Positions 47,843-59,560 of a stretch of DNA of 64,000 nucleotides are shown here, piece after piece (position 1 is the first letter of the stretch; each line of letters opens with the position of its first letter). The notes beneath the pieces are model-generated. The model saw nothing but the letters and a program-made list of their open reading frames with translations, ran no database searches and had not been told where the DNA came from. A program made the translations under genes and the position numbers. This DNA comes from Lycorma delicatula (lineage: Eukaryota > Arthropoda > Insecta > Hemiptera > Fulgoridae): contig NC_134462.1 of NCBI RefSeq assembly GCF_047948215.1, positions 119,992,937 through 120,056,936 on the forward strand, in the 5' to 3' direction.

Positions 47843-48962
47843 TTAGTAAATTAGCACTAGTAATAGTTAACGTAACGTTTTTTGTAACCCTACAAAAAAG
47901 GGACACGCCTTAACGTATAAGGAAAGCTATAAAGTGTACAAGTAGTTTTATAACCTAGTACATCTCCCTCATTTTGTAGTAAATTAACAAATTTAGCTCT
48001 AAAACGAAAACGAATTCGTGAAATGAAAATCAAAATAAAGTAAAAAAACGGAATTTTTGATTGTAATTTATTTAGTTTTAATCGGTGAAAAAATTAATTT
48101 TAATGTGTTTCCAATATCAAAAACATTATTGTCAGTGATATGGGACATCACTGAATAATGATTATCACGAATTCACTTCAGCCCCGTATTTTTTCAATAA
48201 TGTTTTGTATATATATATATATTATAAGAGTATAACACGATAAAAAAATAATATCGATAACTAAATATATATTACAATGCTAAAATGGCGTTTTAAAGTA
48301 ATAAAAGATTACTGTCACTGATGAACGTTTAGGACTAAAGAAAATCTGAAAAGAGATAATTATTATTATCTAACGCGGAGCGTCTAAGAAACGAACTGAG
48401 AAAGTCAGGTGATCTCAGGTGTGGGTCGTGTTAGTACTAATACATTAGAATGGAGGCGAAAGAGTGCGATCGTGACGAAAATTTCCTTACCGTTTTCCTG
48501 CAGCTTGTATCTTGAAAAGCAAACGGCCGCTTTTAAAAACTGAAAATTTTATGAAAAATCATTTCACCTAAGCCTACTTCGTTTTTCATAATTAGAAGTA
48601 CGTTACTGAAAAATTTCATACAAAACTGGTTTGCCTTAATTTCATCAATAGGACACAAAGACCAGACGAAATATCAAATTTTGAATTAAAACTCGCTTCG
48701 CTTGATCAAATGGAATTAGTTTCTTGTTTTTCTGACTGTAATAACATTATTTTAATTGAAAATTAATTAATCCAGAGCATTTCTCAGACAAGTGATAACA
48801 TCGTAACTACTTAAACTTAGAAAAAAACGTAAAATCGTAACATGATTTTAACATGTTTCGTAAAAAATTATTAATAATATAACAATTAATTTTCAAAATC
48901 AAATAATATATTCAAGCAGTCGATGATGATATAGAAGACATATCCGAATGATATGAGTTCTT

Positions 48963-49152
<190 letters not shown>

Positions 49153-49170
49153 AACAGGTTATATTGCTAA

Positions 49171-49468
49171 ACCCACCGGGTTGGTGTAGTGGTGAACGCG
49201 TCTTCCCAAATCAGCCGATTTGGAAGTCGAGAGTTCCAGCGTTCAAGTCCTCGTAAAGTCAGTTATTTTTACACGGATTTGAATATTAGATCGTGGATAC
49301 CGGTGTTCTTTGGTGGTCGGGTTTCAATTAACCACACATCTCAGGAACGGTCGAAGTGAGACTGTACAAGACTACACTTCATTTACACTCATACATGTCA
49401 TCCTTATTCATCCTGTGAAGTATTATCTGAACGGTAGTTACCGGAGGCTAAAACAAGAAAAAGAAAGA
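49171..49468 (+). mobile_element. tRNA-derived SINE, family 2, full length (reference copy)
   Basis: Starts at acccaccgggttggtgtagt with A-box region gtgtagtggtgaacgcg and B box gcgttcaagtcc. The body has acacggatttgaatattaga, ggtgttctttggtggtcggg, tttcaattaaccacacatct and acttcatttacactcataca blocks. The 3' end gtagttaccggaggctaaaa is the tail shared with family 1. A perfect 15-bp duplication, aggttatattgctaa, flanks it at 49156-49170 and 49469-49483. It sits just after the TG tract. Confidence 0.95.
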
Positions 49469-50151
49469 AGGTTATATTGCTAATTAGATTTACTGGTAGC
49501 TGGAAGATAATGATAGCATCAAGAGATAGATTTAAAGGCAGGTTTAAATTTTAAATGAATATACCTTTATATAGAAAAATAAAAAAAAAAACTGTTGGTC
49601 TCTCACAATCTTTAATATTTATATTTAATATTTTATTCCAGTAATCTTATTATTGTTACTTTTAAAATTTTATGAGATATTTTTGCGCTATAGGTTTTTA
49701 AAAAAATTGACGCCTTTTCTTGTGGTTCTTGGGTTTTAATAAATAATACATAGAGTGACCGAATATATTCTACCTCTGTCTGAATTCGAGTAAGAATTTG
49801 ACAGAACGATTTACTCGTATTTAATACTGGATGGTTCAACACACCGCATAATACCGTGAATGGAATTGGTTTTTCTTTCGTAATGGCTATCCCTCACCTT
49901 AAGTATCTCTTTTGTTACAACTAAAGGAAAAGCAATTTATTGGAGTGTATTTATTTTTCCTGGATTGACTAAATCGTTAATAATTAAGGTACTGCTCTCA
50001 TATTCTAATTGTAGGCGAGGTGGATTATTTGCATAGGATAGTCAAGTATGTTTTTGAATGGAGTTAGTTATAATCTCTTCAATCTTGCTATGTGAATAGA
50101 TCACTCCTTTATCATCATCCACCTCACATCCTTTTATACGTTGTGGTTTTT

Positions 50152-50182
50152 TTATATATATATATTTATATATATACATTTA

Positions 50183-50230
<48 letters not shown>
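50152..50230. repeat. TA microsatellite
   Basis: About 79 bp of imperfect TA repeats with short ttta/catt interruptions. Confidence 0.95.
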
Positions 50231-50233
<3 letters not shown>

Positions 50234-50677
50234 TAGCGCTAATTATGAATTTTTTTTTTTTTACTATTTAATATTTTTTTAGTGGTAGGATTGAGTGAAA
50301 AAATTGTACGACATGTGAGATTTGTTTCTTTCATTATTTTCACGTATAATTATTGATTTTTTTGTTTTTTTGGTTTTTTTTGTGGGGGTGAAAAATCTGT
50401 TTTTATATTTTTTACATTATTTATTTTATTATACACTATTTATACACAATTAATTAGTATTTATGTACGTTCAATCTTTTACTCATTAAAATGAAAACCG
50501 ACTGACTACCTCGGTAGAACAGGTAGTAGTACGGTTTCTTTGTACATCATTGATTCCGAGATCGATTTCCGAAAAATGTACGACTCGTCAATCCTGCTAC
50601 GGTATCCGCTAATTACTGTATTATTTGGGGTGACTGTTTTAGAATCATAAAAGTATAGATCTTAATTCTATTTGTTG

Positions 50678-50704
50678 TACGACGTACCTTTTTAGTACGT
50701 CGTA
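50678..50704. repeat. perfect 10-bp hairpin, 7-nt loop
   Basis: tacgacgtac at 50678-50687 pairs exactly with gtacgtcgta at 50695-50704. No surrounding element was identified. Confidence 0.85.
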
Positions 50705-51459
50705 TATAGATGATACGTATATAGTGTTTAAAAATGCTGCATATAGCAGAAAAAATTATTGAGGAAGTGAAACTCTGAGTTTCTCGCACTTATTTGTGCG
50801 GTATGATGGACCCGATTCTTTTTATATATCTTGGGACCGTTTCTTGTTCGGTTGCTTTACAAAACGTTCGACCTGGGAATGAAGCACTTATTAGGTAAAG
50901 CCGGAGTATTCACACTTTTTTGTACAATGCTATACACGTCTCTCTCATTGTTATCAGATTCCTTCTTTTCTCTACAATAAAGTAAACGAACGGTGACCAG
51001 AAAAATCTTTAATTTTATTTTACTTCAGCAAAAATTTATTAACGAGTGTTATTTTTTAATTTATTTAAATTATATCTATATTAATAAAACATTAACGTTC
51101 ACAACATTTTCCTGAACAACATTTTAATATATTAAGTTCAAAGTTAACCGGAGAAAATGAAAGAATGTGAAATTATTTTTTCAATACAAACAAATTTGAA
51201 ATTTGTATTCTGTTATTACTTTTTAATTTTATAAGCTACTTTTTTTCTTCTTCTAATAAACCTATTTTTATAATATTGAACTGTACTTTATTATTGAGCT
51301 TCTATTAACTATATTTTATTAGTATAATATGAAGTTTCCGAGTTTAAAATATAATTTCAATTCCAGTTTGAAATTAAATCGGTAACAACTGTATGCCTTG
51401 TATATTAGCAACTTTTTATTTAAATTACACAATAAATTTCTAAATTGCTATTTGGCTTT

Positions 51460-51695
51460 TATTAAAACCTGTTAAAAATTAAATCGTCGCATATTTTCTT
51501 CTTTTTTTTTTTTCTTAATCATATTATTTTATAATTATGGAACCGATATTTTGAATTCACTTCCTGCAAATAATTCACGTAAAACTTAATTATACAATAT
51601 ATAGATCACGTTAGAAAAATATGTGTCCTGTTCCACGAATAACAAAAGGGGATTATTCCATTCTTTGTCTGAAAGAATCAAGGATAACCTTAATC
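51460..51695 (+). repeat. dispersed repeat, copy without Helitron (empty site)
   Basis: It aligns by eye with 55315-55478 plus 56859-56945: shared strings include cttaatcatattattt, ttataattatgg, tatacaata then tatagatca, aaaaatatgtgt, ctgttccac and ctgtctgaaagaatcaagga-type ends. The insertion point of the Helitron corresponds to 51599/51600 here. The copy at 55 kb has about 40 bp extra before the site. Nature of the repeat unknown. Confidence 0.8.
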
Positions 51696-52469
51696 AGTAA
51701 TATGACGATGTAAAAACTTAATGAATAAAAAAATGAGTGGTAAAATGAGTCAATTATTTAATTTATTTTCATAAAGTATGAATATAAATTAAATAATAGT
51801 GAATAAAATTATGTTACGATAAAAAAAATAAATAAAATTTGTACAAAATAAAATAAACATTTTGAAGGCTTTATTTAGTAAATTTTTGAATACAAGGTTA
51901 CTGCTCTTATTAAACAAGTATGAAGGAAACTACACATCTGTTTAACAGGAAAGCACGTCACCGTGCGTCACAGGTGTAATGAGATAATCAAAAAATAATA
52001 ATTTATTGTTGCAGAACATTTAACAAAATTTGTTGTATTTTATTATAACACATGAATATTGTATTACGGTTAACCTCCAGTCATGAGTTTCGTGGTCATA
52101 TATGATGACAGGAAGGTTTTTTTTCAAGAGAAATAGAATTTCAATTTAATTTGATTTTTTTATTTGATTAAATACAAAAACTGAAGTACTAAGAGTCTTT
52201 CTTGTTACCCAAAGTATTAATATTTTGCATCGTAAAATAATTATACTTTCTGGTTTAAAACAAATAAATAATAATAATAACAATTCCTTTATTGAATAAA
52301 CTGTGAAAAATCCAATTCAAAACCAAAATACAGTAAAATACTGTATTTACACATCAGGTATAGCAGGCTGTATCGCCTATGGTCATCAGCTGGTCAGTTA
52401 AGCACAATATATTTACATAGAGCTACTATTGATGATACAGACTTCACTTTTTCACGACTACTTGAAAAG

Positions 52470-52590
52470 GAATGTACTGTATTTAGGGTGTATTATGTTT
52501 ATTCTAGTAACAGCTCAACGACCTAACCGATTTAGATATTCGACTTCGTGTTGGAATCCTTACGTTACCGAAAGTAGTGGAGATTTGCCG
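52470..52590 (+). repeat. dispersed repeat, copy 1 of 2
   Basis: Shares tgtatttagg, attctagtaacagctcaacg-type, accgatttagat, cgtgttg-aatccttacgttacc strings, in the same order, with 53012-53125. It resembles the 5' regions of Helitron-type elements but lacks anything decisive. Confidence 0.5.
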
Positions 52591-53011
52591 GTTGAAGCAC
52601 AAACTTTAATCGACTGAATTAATGTAAACTGTCTCTATCAGCGTGTGAGCTGGGTTTGAAATGAACGATTCGAATCGCTAATGAATAATCTTACAAAAAG
52701 TAATAGAATTAAATTTACGTTAAATAAAATGTTAAATAGATTTAAAAATTTATTTTTAACAATAATGGGCTTCCAGTGAGGACTGCATGTGAGGCTAGAA
52801 CGGTCAGGTGATGCGAAAACCTCGTGCGAGGCTAAACCAATCATCACCATCAAGCGGTAACAAACACGGAGCCCTGGGACGCTGTTTTAGAAGGCACGAT
52901 GGGGTTTTCTTATAATATCCTTGGAAACAATCGTCCGATTTTCAAAATTCAAAACGGGGTGTTTGTTAGTAGGTTCAAGGCAAACTTTTCCATGTATTAG
53001 ATGCCCAAAAA

Positions 53012-53125
53012 GAGTGTAATGTATTTAGGTTGTGTATATGTATGTTTGCTCCACCGTAGCAGCTCAACGGTTAAATCGATTTAGATGACCCCGTGTTGAA
53101 ATCCTTACGTTACCGGGAGTGTCGT
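53012..53125 (+). repeat. dispersed repeat, copy 2 of 2
   Basis: Partner of 52470-52590. The two are in the same orientation about 540 bp apart. The DNA between them has a GC-richer patch at 52780-52900 and no clear gene. Confidence 0.5.
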
Positions 53126-53129
53126 AGGC

Positions 53130-55310
53130 TATATATAAATTTAACAAATTTAAAAAATTATACTATGTACGAAATAGTCACCACCGGACGCTCTTTAATT
53201 ATCCTATACGTAATCATCCTATATTAAAGAGAAATTTTTTTTGCAGTCGTGTTTTGTAATTTTTAATATAATTAATTCCGTCCGAGTTTAAAGGTTTAAA
53301 GTGAATTTTTGGATTTTTTTTAACCCGGCTATTAAATTTTAGTAGTCCCAATCGCTTAATAACTTAGAATTAAAAATAACAATATTAACGATTAAATAGA
53401 AACAGAAATAAAAACAAAGCTTCAAACAAGTAAAAAAAAGAAGATAAAAACCAGAGCAAATATTAGAAATATATTTTTATTTTTAAAAATCCGAGGTTAC
53501 CTTTTTTAAGGAAAAGTAGCAGATTTATAAATATACATAAATAAAAACGGTGGGATTTTTATTTTACTAAAGATCTATATATGTTTTTTCTTCCATTTAT
53601 TTATTTATTTAAGTTTTCCAAAATTGTATATTGGCCAGGGAAAAAATACGAGAAGGATTCCACTTGATATTTAATATAATATAATATTTTAGGGATCAGC
53701 TCAGAGCTCAGTACGAGTGTATGTATAATGTTCTCGTACATACATGTATTTACTTAACCGTAGTACGCATAGCTGTTGTTTTTTTTAGAGGATGTAAATC
53801 ACCCAGATACTATCGAGTTTTAAATTAACCCTCGAAAGAATATCACACTTTCAAAAAGACAGTAATTTTTTTTAAATGTAGAATAAAATAATGATGGAAA
53901 TGAAATATTAAACTGAGATTTGAGCGGGATGATGATTGTTTTAATGTATTTGAACGGTAAAATACCCGGATTTATCCGAAATACAAATCAGCCGTTAGGC
54001 TTAATTTGCAATCATCAAGAACACTAAGTCCTCGGTTTAGTCCACATTCAGCAACCTCCTCCCAACCGTTAGCAAATTGTACCTATAATATATTATAGAT
54101 TGCTGCATCCCAAATCATTAACTTGGTCCTCTAAGCCTATACAAAATTTCAAGCGAGAAAGAATTATTAAAAAAATACGAAAAAAGGGTGCCGGGTAGAA
54201 AATACAATCTATTAAAGAGTAAATATCTGGTAAGACAAAAACATTTAACCGTAGGATAGCTCAAGATTCAATGCAGGCAACAGGCGCTCATCCCGTGTAT
54301 AAGTTCTCGGAAGAAGGATATTTTTATCCAGGGTTGTAGGAAAATCAGTAGAAGTAATCAGTAATCTTGCGTTTATTACCTTAAATGCATATTACAACAA
54401 AATCGCTTTCTCTTCAGAAAAAACGTGAATGTAGAAGAACAGGGACGTTAAGTTTCTAAAGAAAACTCACACGTTCTCGGAATTGTATTACGTAAATAAG
54501 TATCCATCTTCATTTTAAAAATGAATCTAGACTCCCGTTGTAAGTTTAAATGAGATATTTTGTGTTACTTTAGTGTTTTATTTTTTTAGTGTTTTAGATT
54601 TAAGTGTTACTTAAAGAGAAACAGAAAAGTTTAAGTAGAAAGTTATTATAACGCAAAATGTAGATTCGATCAATTACCTTGGAAAATTTGAGTGATATCT
54701 TGAACTTACTACGTATCAAAACAAAATAATTTGAAAGCCGCTTGTGAGAATTAGATTTTTTTTAAATTCTTATTAAACCATTCAAAATATTGTACGTAAA
54801 ACATGCTATAAAGTAATAATATGAAAAGAAAGACGCAATTACTACAGTATTACGTAACTTTACTTTTTAAAGTAACTCATAATACCAATTTGCAAAAGAT
54901 GAACTCTCACGTAGTGTAATAAACCGGAAAAACCCATAATTTTCCAAAATGTTCAAACTCAAACTACTACAACAAACTAACCTATAATGACACAATTTAA
55001 AATGCGTTGTAAAACCATAATTTTGACGTAAAAAAAATCGGAGTAGGAAGACTCAACTAAAATGGGGCTATTTAATATAGTTTAGGCTATTCTAAAAATG
55101 GCCTACAGTACCTGTTAAATAACTTTTTAAACTCTAAAAAATATAAATTTTAGCAAATTTAATATTTGCCTACCTCAAAACTATCATTTTTTCGGTAAGA
55201 GCTTCAGTTTGGCGGCGGTGGTAATGGTATTGGTACTGGTAGTACATTGTCAGTAATCTTATTATCATTAGGTTGAGTTTTATAATAAATTAACCTTTAG
55301 TTAATTTAGT
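53130..55310. other. AT-rich spacer
   Basis: No gene recognised. A GGN-rich patch at 55208-55250 and small palindromes near 54080-54100 are present. Confidence 0.45.
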
Positions 55311-55478
55311 TATTTTAAAACCACTTAAAAATGCAACCGTCGCATTTTTTTTCTTTCTTAATCATATTATTTTGTAATTATGGTACTGATATTATTAATT
55401 AACTTCGTGAAAATAATTAGAATTCTAAACTACACTTTATAAACAGTTTACTTTATTCACATAAAACTTTATACAATA

Positions 55479-56858
55479 CTAGCTGTACCCTGCCACGCCT
55501 CGCTGTGGCAGAATTAAGCGAAGTTTCTGCGACGTTTATCAATTGATCGTTTCTTCGATGGAGAACAATATCTCTAGGTTGGAACTGATCTCCGAGTATG
55601 ACAGTTGCTACTTTGTCTATAGTTGGAACATTATATCGGGCGTTTTGTCTGCGTGAATGACAATCTTGTGGGTACCTGATGGCGTCATATCAATTGCCGT
55701 TTTGAACAAACGCACCAAATTGTTCCTTTCGTGAAGGAGCTTCTGTAGCTGCGAAATAATGGATCTTCTTAGCGAGGTATGTATTCCACAACGTGCATCT
55801 ACTTCATCTCTACTTTCATCTCATTTGAAGGAATTTACGGTCACTATCTGGGAACGGGAGCAGGGAGCCAGCTTTGTGATATATTTGCCCTTTGATTTTA
55901 AAAGTTGACATGAATTGAATCGTACGATTTCCGCACCAAATACGTATCTGGATGGTGCTTAGTCTGTTCCTCTCTCGTACGGATGTCCGCTCTTCCTCAG
56001 TCATATTCGAAAGCCGTTTTTTTTCGTGCGACGGCCCAAATTCGATTTTCTGCGAGGCATTATTTCGGCTTTCACTGGAATAGAAGGAAGGGATAATATT
56101 ATAACCTCTTATGGCTCTCACAGCTCTAGGTTGAAACCCATTACAGAAAGGACAAAAAGTTTAATAACGAAAAATTTTCTTTTTGAAAAGGCCAAAAAAA
56201 TTTATTTAAACTTTTTTCACCTATCTCTCATGGTTCTCATAGCTGCAGCTCGACAACAATGAGACAGAAGACAGACAGTATTGAAAAGTGGCTAAAAATT
56301 AATAATATTAACTAAATACATGAATTTAAAAAAATAATTAAAATATTAGTTAAATGAAATAGTTAAATAATAATTATAAAAAATTAATATTTTTCTGACC
56401 ATCTCTCATATAAAACATAACCTCTACTTACGATTTGGTGAAAGGTGCAGCTCAATCACGACACGATCACACAAAAGTACCTCGTTTAAGGTGAATATTT
56501 AATTCAGATTGTATAATAATCTGAATCAGATGCAAGTGGATACGTTTTTTTTTTTTTTTTTTGTTAATAAACAATGTAATTGGGAACAGGAATTGTTTCA
56601 CATGTGACTGCGGTTGTCGTTAGCTAGTATGGCGAGTATTCCCCTCGCTTCCGGCAGATGGCGCGGTCACTGGTGCATAGCTGACCGTTAAAAAAACTGT
56701 TTTGTCGCGGTCGCGGGTACGTGACTGATGCGAAAAATAGATGAAAACAGTCTTTGATGCGGGTTATACATCGTGCTAAAATTTGAGCTCAATCGTTGCA
56801 GAACATTTTGAGTTTTTGAAGCGTACACAAACGAACTTAACATTTTTTTATATAAAGA
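55479..56858 (-). mobile_element. Helitron, 1,380 bp, internally deleted
   Basis: On the minus strand it begins TCTTTATATAAAAAAATG (56858 downward) and ends in a hairpin (CTGCCAC...GTGGCAG, 55490-55515) followed by GGTACAGCTAG at 55479, next to a T. The host base before TC is A, so the insertion is between A and T, as Helitrons do. Comparison with the empty repeat at 51460-51695 gives exactly these ends, with no target-site duplication. Between the ends it keeps only part of the rolling-circle protein gene and no helicase, so it depends on an autonomous relative. Confidence 0.9.
55500..56121 (-). pseudogene. Helitron_like_N-domain fragment of Helitron protein
   Basis: A frame from 56121 reads an N-terminal charged region (SQKIEFGPSHEKKRLSNMTE), then STFKIKGQIYHKAGSLLPF followed by PDSDRKFLQ, typical of the region before the Rep domain. 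Continuing in neighbouring frames: LQKLLHERNNLVRLFKTAID, then PSGTHKIVIHADKTPD, then PTIDKVATVILGDQFQPRD, then IVLHRRNDQLINVAET. Coding sequence then runs straight into the 3' hairpin, so the Rep catalytic His-Tyr part and the helicase were deleted. Family assignment is from recall of insect Helitron proteins and fits the termini well. Confidence 0.8.
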
Positions 56859-58310
56859 TATAGATCATGTCAGGAAAATATGTGTTCTGTTCCACGTATA
56901 AAATAAGGGCATTATTTCATTCTGTCTGAAAGAATCAAGGAAAACCATTGATAAAACAAATAGAGTTTGGTTGGTTGAGTTTTATTGTTTTTTTTTTTTT
57001 TTTTTAATTTATAACCTCTTATATACAGATTGCGTCATAAAGACATGGCGGTTTTTAAACAAACTCAATAGTTTAATTACTAAACATATTTTTAAATTTA
57101 TTTTTCCGGTACTATGTGGTATATGTGCCACTTTTCAATTTTACAAAATATATGAAAAAGAAAAGGTTTTAAAAACATCATCCAAACGATGTTCATTTTT
57201 TACCGACCACATTTCAAGCCTTTAAAATGAAGTTCTCAAGTTAACGCCGATCGTATTACGATATTAAATTTCCTAGCTTACGGCCTCCTTAATTTCATTC
57301 AAATAACGGGGTTTATTTACGTACGCTCTGAATTTATTAAACCCGGCAGGAAAAAATCACATATACTGAGAAAGAACACGTCGTGCAATAAGGCGACCAG
57401 GAAACAGTTTCAAGTAATCCATAGAAATTTATAGCTGTGTAGGAAGTCGCCCTATCTTTCTCGATTACGAACCATTCAAAGATCGGGCTATGAAAGGAGT
57501 GGTAGGGACTAGTTTTCACCGCTTACCTCGACGTTTTCTGGTATCTCGGTTGACCTTGGTATTCTCGTCGGCTTATTACTTAAAACTAAACTTTCAGCTC
57601 TGTAGTTCTACACACGTAACAAAATATTGTTACGATTATTAACAACTACATTAAAGTGTTGGCGGAATTGCCGCTAGGTAATAACGCAAAACTCAGTATG
57701 ATGAGCTTGCGATTCTCACACAATTACATCTCCATCGCTACTAAAATAACGCCACGCGGGCATTAGGCCTATTTCTTTCCGCCTGTCAACTGCTCGCTAA
57801 TAAAAACGGTCACGTTTTTATGATGCATTCTGTATATTTGTAATCATTCGTATACTCTAGGTTTTTTTTAAATTTATAACTGTTATCGTTGCCATACATT
57901 TAGGGTTTAACATTCCGCGTAGACGAAGTACATTCAAGAACGTAGATTGTTACTCGTATTTTCGTCCAATCTTTAAGATAAATTCTGTCATTCTAATTGA
58001 AAATATTTTATTAAAATATTAAGTATCTATTAAAATATTTTACCAAAAATAGAACAGATTTTATTGTTTAATATTCTCATACATATAAATTTTGTAAACA
58101 GGTAACATAAATATAACATATATGTATAAAATTTTATATCAGCCTAGTCTAAAGCGCTTCAGTGCCTCCTCGTTATCATAAAAAGCGCTTTCTGTTAATT
58201 ATTTCATTATCGTACTTTTAAACTCCTTAAATCTTGTCGTATATTTTACTTTATTTTTAGGCAAAGTATTCTATATTCTAACCCCAGAAATCTAAGCTCG
58301 TTCCACGCCT
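56859..58310. other. right half of dispersed repeat, then unassigned DNA
   Basis: 56859-56945 is the right half of the repeat split by the Helitron. 57340-57830 is more complex than the AT-rich background and carries a 60-codon minus-strand frame (PYHSFHSPIFEWFVIEKDRA), which I do not recognise. Confidence 0.5.
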
Positions 58311-58314
58311 CCTT

Positions 58315-58510
58315 TTTTTAAACTTTTTTTTAATTTAAATATATTGATTTATTAATATTATTAACCCGTGATTTTAAAACGTTTTACAATAAATAATTAT
58401 TCAATAAATACAATAAAAAAAAAACGTGAATAAAAATCATAAGTTATTAATGAAATAAAATTTGAATACTTTTAAAAATGTGTATATGTAATTTAATAGG
58501 TATTATTACA
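58315..58510 (+). repeat. three-copy dispersed repeat, copy 1
   Basis: Shares ttttttttaatttaaatata, tttattaat.attattaacc, acaataaataat, aagttatta.tgaaataaaa and acttttaaaaatgtgtatat then gtaatttaatagg with 59050-59290, in the same order and orientation. Confidence 0.75.
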
Positions 58511-58629
58511 TACGGTGTATATGTAATAGATTTGGTGAAAAATCTGATTACTTAATATTAATTAAAATTATAATTTAGAATCGTATTATTTTTGGATTTT
58601 CTAGTTTAATTTTTCTTTAATTTTATTTA

Positions 58630-59045
58630 ATTAGCTGGAATATCTGTTTTATTCTGTCTACATTAAAGTTAACTACAGAGTGACTGAAAAATAGACCCTC
58701 ACAAGAACAACATATGCATTGAGGCTTACATGCCTGATTTTTAATAAATTGCAAAAAATTCTAACCATTTAGTTCATTACTCTTCTGATATTGTCGGACA
58801 ATATTCTCCTTAAGTTGGACTTGATCATCGTTTCGTTTATTTGTTTTTAGTTGCCAATCATTTAATCGCTCTTTTGTTTGATATAATTCTTATCACCTTA
58901 ATTTATGTACACGTTCTCCAGTTTTCAAATTTTCTCTCACTATATTCATCATCTTAATCTTTTTATTCTTTTCTTGGTCTTAACGTTTTCTTCCTCTTTG
59001 TATTTATCGCCTTCTCTTAATGCTTTTATTCTTTCTTTGTTTGCA
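58630..59045 (-). pseudogene. decayed coding stretch with K/R-rich region and Cys cluster
   Basis: On the minus strand from 59045: NKERIKALREGDKYKEEE in one frame, KMMNIVRENLKTGERVHKLR in another, then a nearly open stretch with ELYQTKERLNDWQLKTNK, RNDDQVQLKENIVRQYQKSN, then FLQFIKNQACKPQCICCSCE, then GLFFSHSVVNFN and VDRIKQIFQLIK before a stop near 58633. The C-X3-C-X-CC-X-C cluster followed by GLFF..SV recalls the cysteine motif near the N-terminus of Helitron-type proteins, after their K/R-rich repeats. That family is an inference. It lies between two direct copies of the 200-bp repeat. Confidence 0.45.
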
Positions 59046-59049
59046 ACTT

Positions 59050-59290
59050 TTTCTTTTTTTTAATTTAAATGTATTGCTTTATTAATAATTATTAACCTCC
59101 GATTGTAAAAACAAATTACAATAAATAATTCAATAATAACAATAAAAAATAATATGAAAAAATCAGAAGTTATTAGTGAAATAAAATTTTATGTACTTTT
59201 AAAAATGTGTTTATGTAATTTAATAGGCGTACAAGGAAGTCATGTGGTGTTCACATCAGATTTTTTTGATTTTGTGTAGGAAGTAACTAT
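59050..59290 (+). repeat. three-copy dispersed repeat, copy 2
   Basis: The most complete version. It extends beyond copy 1 to aaggaagtcatgtggtgttc and acatcagattttt, strings that also occur in inverted orientation at 61440-61480. Confidence 0.75.
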
Positions 59291-59384
59291 GATGTCAGGA
59301 AATTGGTTTCTTCCTTATAACAACATTGTAGGAATTTTTAACGAAAAATTACAGTACTTAAAAATATTTTTTTACTATCATTGG

Positions 59385-59560
59385 ATTGTTAAAGCGTAGT
59401 TGATATTTTTTGATATTCTAAGTATTTTAACTTAAATATCTGATTGCCTATTAACTTCATTTCTTAGCATTCATTGTTAAAGCGTAGTTGATATTTTTTG
59501 ATATTCTAAGTATTTTAACTTAAATATCTGATTGCCTATTAACTTCATTTCTTAGCATTC
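59385..59560 (+). repeat. perfect 88-bp tandem duplication
   Basis: Units 59385-59472 and 59473-59560 appear identical at every base, from attgttaaagcgtagttgat to catttcttagcattc, and are directly adjacent. Confidence 0.95.

Larger units (their letters stand above)
49484..51455. other. AT-rich spacer
   Basis: No gene recognised. It contains the TA tract at 50152-50230, a possible degenerate tRNA-like segment at 50500-50590 and a hairpin at 50678-50704. Confidence 0.45.

Noticed and set aside
50500..50590. Third tRNA-SINE family
   Set aside because: A box-like gtagaacaggtagtag string and a weak B box are visible, but there is no second copy, body or tail to support it.
55200..55255. Gly-rich exon suggested by a GGN-type run
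   Set aside because: The frames close quickly and no proper donor follows (cagtaatc), so it is probably a simple-sequence patch.
58315..59290. LTR retrotransposon, suggested by direct repeats flanking a coding relic
   Set aside because: The repeats lack TG...CA ends, no primer-binding site or polypurine tract was seen, and a third copy lies alone and inverted.
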